Source of the DNA: Allosediminivita sp964397775
GTDB lineage: Bacteria > Pseudomonadota > Alphaproteobacteria > Rhodobacterales > Rhodobacteraceae
NCBI GenBank assembly: GCA_964397775.1
Contig: CAYNKL010000178.1
Coordinates: forward strand, 1 to 8,776
DNA: 8,776 nucleotides
Direction: 5' to 3'
Shown here: positions 6,146-8,776 of the stretch, piece after piece
Layout of the letters: each line of letters opens with the position of its first letter
How positions within the stretch are numbered: position 1 is the stretch's first letter
The notes under the pieces: model-generated
The model's database searches: none
The model's input: only the letters and a program-made list of their open reading frames with translations
What the model was told of the DNA's origin: nothing
Translations under genes and position numbers: made by a program

Positions 6146-6688
6146 TCAGCGCGTCAGCGCCTTCGCCAGCCGCGGCAGGCGCGCCTTTTTCAGCAGCGCG
6201 CGCATCTCCCATTCGCCCTCGGACAGGCGCCGCGCCTCGGCCAGCACGGCCTCGGCCACGTGCTCCATGGCCCCGGGGTTGCCCTGCCAGAGCCCCAGCA
6301 GGAAGGCATCCGGATCGGCGCGGCTCAGGCCTTCCTCGGCCAGCACGTTGCGCGGGAAATCCTGCGCGTTCATGGTCACGATCACATCGGCGCTTCCGGC
6401 GATGGCCGCGGCCAGAACATGGGTGTCATTGTCGTCCGGCAACCAGAGCCGATCCTCGAGCGAGGGCGCCCAGTGCACCTCCGCCCCGGGCCAGGCCGCC
6501 CGCAGCAGCGCGATCTCGCCGCGTGCCTGCGCCTCGCCGGTGGGGCCGATCTTGCGTGCCGCCCGCGCCCATTCCTCGAGGATGCGCTCCGACCAGAGCG
6601 GCGTGAACAGCCCCTGCCGCGCCGCGCCCAGCAGCACCTCGCGCATCACCGTGGGGTAGATCACGCAGGTGTCGAGCAGGACCTTCAA
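6146..6688 (-). CDS. PIN-domain protein (RSP_2648-like), TTG start
   Basis: This 180-residue protein has a PIN-nuclease N-terminal domain. It starts MKVLLDTCVIYPTVMREVLL with the first acid D6, then has E38/E39 in RILEEW, DDNDTHVLAAA with D86/D88, and DVIVTMNAQDFP (101-112). These acids are placed to bind Mg2+ or Mn2+ for RNA cleavage, as in VapC-like toxins. The C-terminal third (about 125-180) is helical. It resembles what I recall as the RSP_2648 family of Rhodobacteraceae. The start is TTG 6688-6686, because the domain begins there and the codon overlaps the TGA of the upstream methyltransferase (TTGA). A longer frame exists upstream but would lie inside that gene. No antitoxin-sized partner is adjacent, so a toxin-antitoxin role is not supported. 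A housekeeping RNase tied to rRNA metabolism is an inference. Confidence 0.85.
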   Translation of the reverse strand: MKVLLDTCVIYPTVMREVLLGAARQGLFTPLWSERILEEWARAARKIGPTGEAQARGEIALLRAAWPGAEVHWAPSLEDRLWLPDDNDTHVLAAAIAGSADVIVTMNAQDFPRNVLAEEGLSRADPDAFLLGLWQGNPGAMEHVAEAVLAEARRLSEGEWEMRALLKKARLPRLAKALTR

Positions 6689-7869
6689 AGCCGGAAGACC
6701 AGCGCCTTGAGATAGCCCGATTCCGCCAGCTGCGGCAGCAGCGGATGGTCCGGCCCCGCCTGCCCCGTGTGGATCAGTTGCGCCCGCCGTCCTGCGCGCC
6801 CGATGCCGCGCAGGCAGGCGCCGGTAAAGGCCGACAGATCCGCCGCGTGCGAGCAGGAACAAAGCGTCAGGTAGCCGCCCTCCTCGACCAGCGGCGCGGC
6901 CAGCTTGGCCACCCGCTCATAGGCCCGCAACCCGTTCTCCAGCGCCTGCTTCGACGGCGCAAAGGCCGGCGGATCGCAGATCACCAGGTCGAACCGCGCC
7001 GCGTCCTCGTTGAGCGCGCCCAGCACGTCGAAGGCATCGCCCTGCCGCGTCTCCAGCGGTTTGCCCATGCGCCGCGCGCCCTCTTCGGCCAGCGCCAGCG
7101 CCGGCGCCGATCCGTCCACGGCCAGCGCGCTCTGCGCGCCGCCCGCCAAAGCGGCCAGCGCAAACCCACCGACGTGGCTGAAGACATCGAGCACCCGCGC
7201 GCCTTCCGCCAGCCGCTGCACGAAACGCTGGTTCTCGCGCTGGTCGTAGAACAGCCCCGTCTTCTGCCCGCCCGTCAGGTCGGCCATGTAGGTCGCGCCG
7301 TTCATCTCCACCGCCAGCGGCGCCTCGGGGGCAGTGCCGCGCAGCACCGCGTCGGCATCGTCCAGCCCCTCGAGGCTCCGGCCCCGTCCGCCCGCGTTCT
7401 TCATCACCGTGGTCACGCCCGTGACCTCGACCAGCGCCTCGGTCAGCGGCCCGATCAGCGCGTCGGCCCAGGCGGCGTTCGGCTGCATCACGCAGGTGTC
7501 GCCGAACCGGTCGATCACCAGCCCCGGCAGCCCGTCCGCCTCGGCATGCACCAGCCGGTAGTACGGGGCCGGGTAAAGCCGGTCGCGATGCGCCTGCGCC
7601 CGCGCCAGCAGGCCTTTGAACCAGGCCTGATCCACCACCGCCGCCGGATCGCGGTCCAGCATCCGCGCCGCGATCCGCGACTCGGGGTTCACCGCGACGA
7701 CGCCAAGCGCCTCGCGCTCGTTGTCCTCAAGCACCGCTACGCTGCCGGGCGCAAGCTTTCGCGTGCGCCGGTCCAGCACCAGTTCGTTGTCGAAAATCCA
7801 GGGCGCGCCGCGCCGGATGGCGCGGACATTGGCCTTGGGGCGCAGGCGGATCACGGGATAGTCGCTCAT
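6685..7869 (-). CDS. rlmI: Class I SAM-dependent 23S rRNA (cytosine-5) methyltransferase, RlmI-like
   Basis: RlmI methylates cytosine 1962 of 23S rRNA with S-adenosylmethionine. The 394-residue length matches E. coli RlmI (396). Residues 1-80 resemble the N-terminal PUA domain (RLRPKANVRAIRRGAPWIFDNEL). HAEADGLPGLVIDRFG (108-123) and TGGQKTGLFYDQRENQ (199-214) are typical of this group. SAM-binding motif I is VLDVFSHVGGFAL (226-238), motif IV is DPPAFAPSK (299-307), and the catalytic-cysteine region is CSCSH (337-341). I place the start at ATG 7869 (MSDYPVIRLRPK), not at the ATG 10 codons upstream, because homology begins there. The stop overlaps the TTG start of the PIN gene, making a coupled pair. 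Assignment to RlmI over a close paralogue such as RlmK is probable, not proven. Confidence 0.9.
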   Translation of the reverse strand: MSDYPVIRLRPKANVRAIRRGAPWIFDNELVLDRRTRKLAPGSVAVLEDNEREALGVVAVNPESRIAARMLDRDPAAVVDQAWFKGLLARAQAHRDRLYPAPYYRLVHAEADGLPGLVIDRFGDTCVMQPNAAWADALIGPLTEALVEVTGVTTVMKNAGGRGRSLEGLDDADAVLRGTAPEAPLAVEMNGATYMADLTGGQKTGLFYDQRENQRFVQRLAEGARVLDVFSHVGGFALAALAGGAQSALAVDGSAPALALAEEGARRMGKPLETRQGDAFDVLGALNEDAARFDLVICDPPAFAPSKQALENGLRAYERVAKLAAPLVEEGGYLTLCSCSHAADLSAFTGACLRGIGRAGRRAQLIHTGQAGPDHPLLPQLAESGYLKALVFRL

Positions 7870-7976
7870 GCCGCGGCATCTATCCCGCCACGGCGGCAAA
7901 GGGAAGCGGCACCGTCACACGGCTGGCATGGTCCCGCGCCATGATGCACAAGGAACCGAGAGGGAGGCTGGCACGC

Positions 7977-7985
7977 TTATCCACA
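7977..7985 (+). promoter_or_regulatory. Consensus DnaA-box 9-mer
   Basis: TTATCCACA equals the strong DnaA-box consensus TTATNCACA. It lies in the divergent spacer between rlmI and edd. It is a single box with no cluster or AT-rich unwinding region nearby, so it is not an origin. Its role, if any, would be DnaA titration or gene regulation. Confidence 0.3.
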
Positions 7986-8025
7986 GCGCCTGTCCACGTG
8001 CTAGGCTTTGGTGCCAGGCTTTACT

Positions 8026-8037
8026 GTTAGCGGTAAC
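8026..8037. promoter_or_regulatory. LacI/GntR-type operator-like palindrome before edd
   Basis: GTTAGCGGTAAC is an even palindrome with a central CG (5 of 6 base pairs complementary), located 36 bases upstream of the edd ATG. This shape is typical of LacI-family operators. It resembles the E. coli GntR operators that control gluconate and Entner-Doudoroff genes. A second inverted arrangement, TAGCG (8028-8032) and CGCTA (8040-8044), overlaps it. Repression of edd by a LacI-family gluconate or sugar regulator is an inference, since no such regulator is in the window. Confidence 0.45.
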
Positions 8038-8073
8038 TGCGCTAGCGTGCCCGCAGAGGAAAAGGAGGCTGCG

Positions 8074-8776
8074 ATGCCGCTCAATGAAACGATCGCCAAG
8101 GTGACCCAGCGGATCGAGGAGAGGTCGCGCCCGACCCGCGAGGTCTACCTCGACAGGATGCGCCAGGCCGCCGACGAAGGCCCGCGCCGCGCCCACCTGA
8201 GCTGCGGCAACCAGGCCCACGCCTATGCCGCCATGGGCGAGGACAAGGACAGCCTCGCCGGGGACCGCGCGCCGAACCTCGGGATCATCACCGCCTACAA
8301 CGACATGCTTTCGGCCCACCAGCCGTTCGAGCGCTTTCCCGACCTCATCCGCGCCGCCGCCCGCGACACCGGCGGCACCGCGCAGGTCGCCGGCGGCGTG
8401 CCCGCCATGTGCGACGGCGTCACCCAGGGCCAGGTCGGCATGGAGCTGTCGCTCTTTTCCCGTGACGTGATCGCGCTCGCCACCGGCGTCGCGCTCTCGC
8501 ACAACACCTACGATGCCGCCGTCTATCTCGGCGTCTGCGACAAGATCGTGCCCGGCCTCGTCATCGCCGCGGCCACCTTCGGCTACATCCCCGGCATCTT
8601 CCTGCCCGCCGGTCCCATGACCAGCGGCCTTCCGAACGACGAAAAGGCCAAGGTCCGCCAGAAGTTCGCCGCCGGCGAAGTGGGCCGTGACGAGCTCATG
8701 AAGGCCGAGATGCAGAGCTACCACGGCCCGGGCACCTGCACCTTCTACGGCACCGCCAACTCCAACCAGATGCTGA
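8074..8776 (+). CDS. edd: 6-phosphogluconate dehydratase, 3'-truncated by window end
   Basis: Edd converts 6-phosphogluconate to 2-keto-3-deoxy-6-phosphogluconate, the first dedicated step of the Entner-Doudoroff pathway, using a [4Fe-4S] cluster. The visible 234 residues (of about 600) open with MPLNETIAKVTQRIEERSRP and contain AYNDMLSAHQP (74-84), GGVPAMCDGVTQGQVGMELS (107-126; the IlvD/Edd family signature), GVCDKIVPGL (153-162) and GPGTCTFYGTANSNQM (218-233). C155 and C222 align with the cluster-ligand cysteines of E. coli Edd. The start is ATG 8074, supported by AAAGGAGG at 8061-8068, five bases before it. The sequence is far closer to Edd than to dihydroxyacid dehydratase IlvD. An operator-like palindrome lies just upstream. 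The frame has no stop within the window because it runs off the end; eda would be the expected partner downstream, outside view. Confidence 0.95.
   Translation, partial: MPLNETIAKVTQRIEERSRPTREVYLDRMRQAADEGPRRAHLSCGNQAHAYAAMGEDKDSLAGDRAPNLGIITAYNDMLSAHQPFERFPDLIRAAARDTGGTAQVAGGVPAMCDGVTQGQVGMELSLFSRDVIALATGVALSHNTYDAAVYLGVCDKIVPGLVIAAATFGYIPGIFLPAGPMTSGLPNDEKAKVRQKFAAGEVGRDELMKAEMQSYHGPGTCTFYGTANSNQML

Noticed and set aside
6689..6862. N-terminal extension of the PIN frame into rlmI
   Set aside because: It would overlap the rlmI coding region by over 170 bases, and the PIN fold begins exactly at the TTG codon.
6745..7944. 399-codon plus-strand open frame opposite rlmI
   Set aside because: Antisense shadow with Arg/Gln/His-rich composition and no recognisable motif; rlmI motifs are intact on the other strand.
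8003..8022. AGGCTTT direct repeat (8003-8009 and 8016-8022) upstream of edd
   Set aside because: Seven bases with 13-base spacing is too short to claim as an activator site; no recognised consensus.
7915..8724. 269-codon minus-strand open frame opposite edd
   Set aside because: Shadow of edd, whose family signature and ribosome-binding site are unmistakable.
1..8776. CRISPR array, tRNA, rRNA, insertion sequence or prophage genes
   Set aside because: I looked for regularly spaced repeats, cloverleaf-like segments, transposase motifs and integrase-type frames and saw none.

Overview
The window looks like chromosomal DNA from an alphaproteobacterium, most likely a member of the Rhodobacterales (Rhodobacteraceae/Paracoccaceae, Roseobacter-like). 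The reasons are a very GC-rich coding style, a DUF4169 plus ribbon-helix-helix gene pair, and a solitary PIN protein of the type seen in that order, coupled to a large-subunit rRNA methyltransferase. These family assignments come from reading the translations. No search was run.

Layout. Bases 1-1004 (+) hold the C-terminal two thirds of class II fumarase (fumC), followed by a strong hairpin. Bases 1099-2501 (+) hold an exported beta-lactamase-fold serine hydrolase, a 58-residue DUF4169 protein and a 75-residue ribbon-helix-helix protein, the last two joined by an ATGA overlap. Converging on these from the minus strand is a two-gene unit, 5011-2487: a sodium:solute symporter (459 aa) followed 50 bases later by an ABC ATPase with a TOBE-type C-terminal region. 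No permease or binding protein accompanies the ATPase in this window.

Bases of roughly 5290-6090 form a conspicuous low-GC patch (about 40-47% in lines counted by hand). It contains one unrecognised six-helix membrane protein on the minus strand with its own terminator. The patch is bracketed by short, imperfect direct repeats, and one flank carries a 20-base sequence that recurs in the fumC downstream spacer. It looks like acquired DNA inserted between conserved genes.

Bases 7869-6146 (-) are a translationally coupled pair: an RlmI-like 23S rRNA (cytosine-5) methyltransferase and a PIN-domain protein whose TTG start overlaps the methyltransferase stop codon. Divergent from it is edd (6-phosphogluconate dehydratase, Entner-Doudoroff pathway), truncated by the window end. 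It has a near-perfect Shine-Dalgarno sequence and a LacI/GntR-type operator-like palindrome just upstream.

Taken together this is mostly central metabolism (TCA cycle, Entner-Doudoroff), solute uptake and RNA modification. I did not find a clear, previously undescribed multi-gene system. The parts most worth following up are the symporter/ABC-ATPase pair, the low-GC membrane gene with its flanking repeats, and the methyltransferase-PIN coupling.
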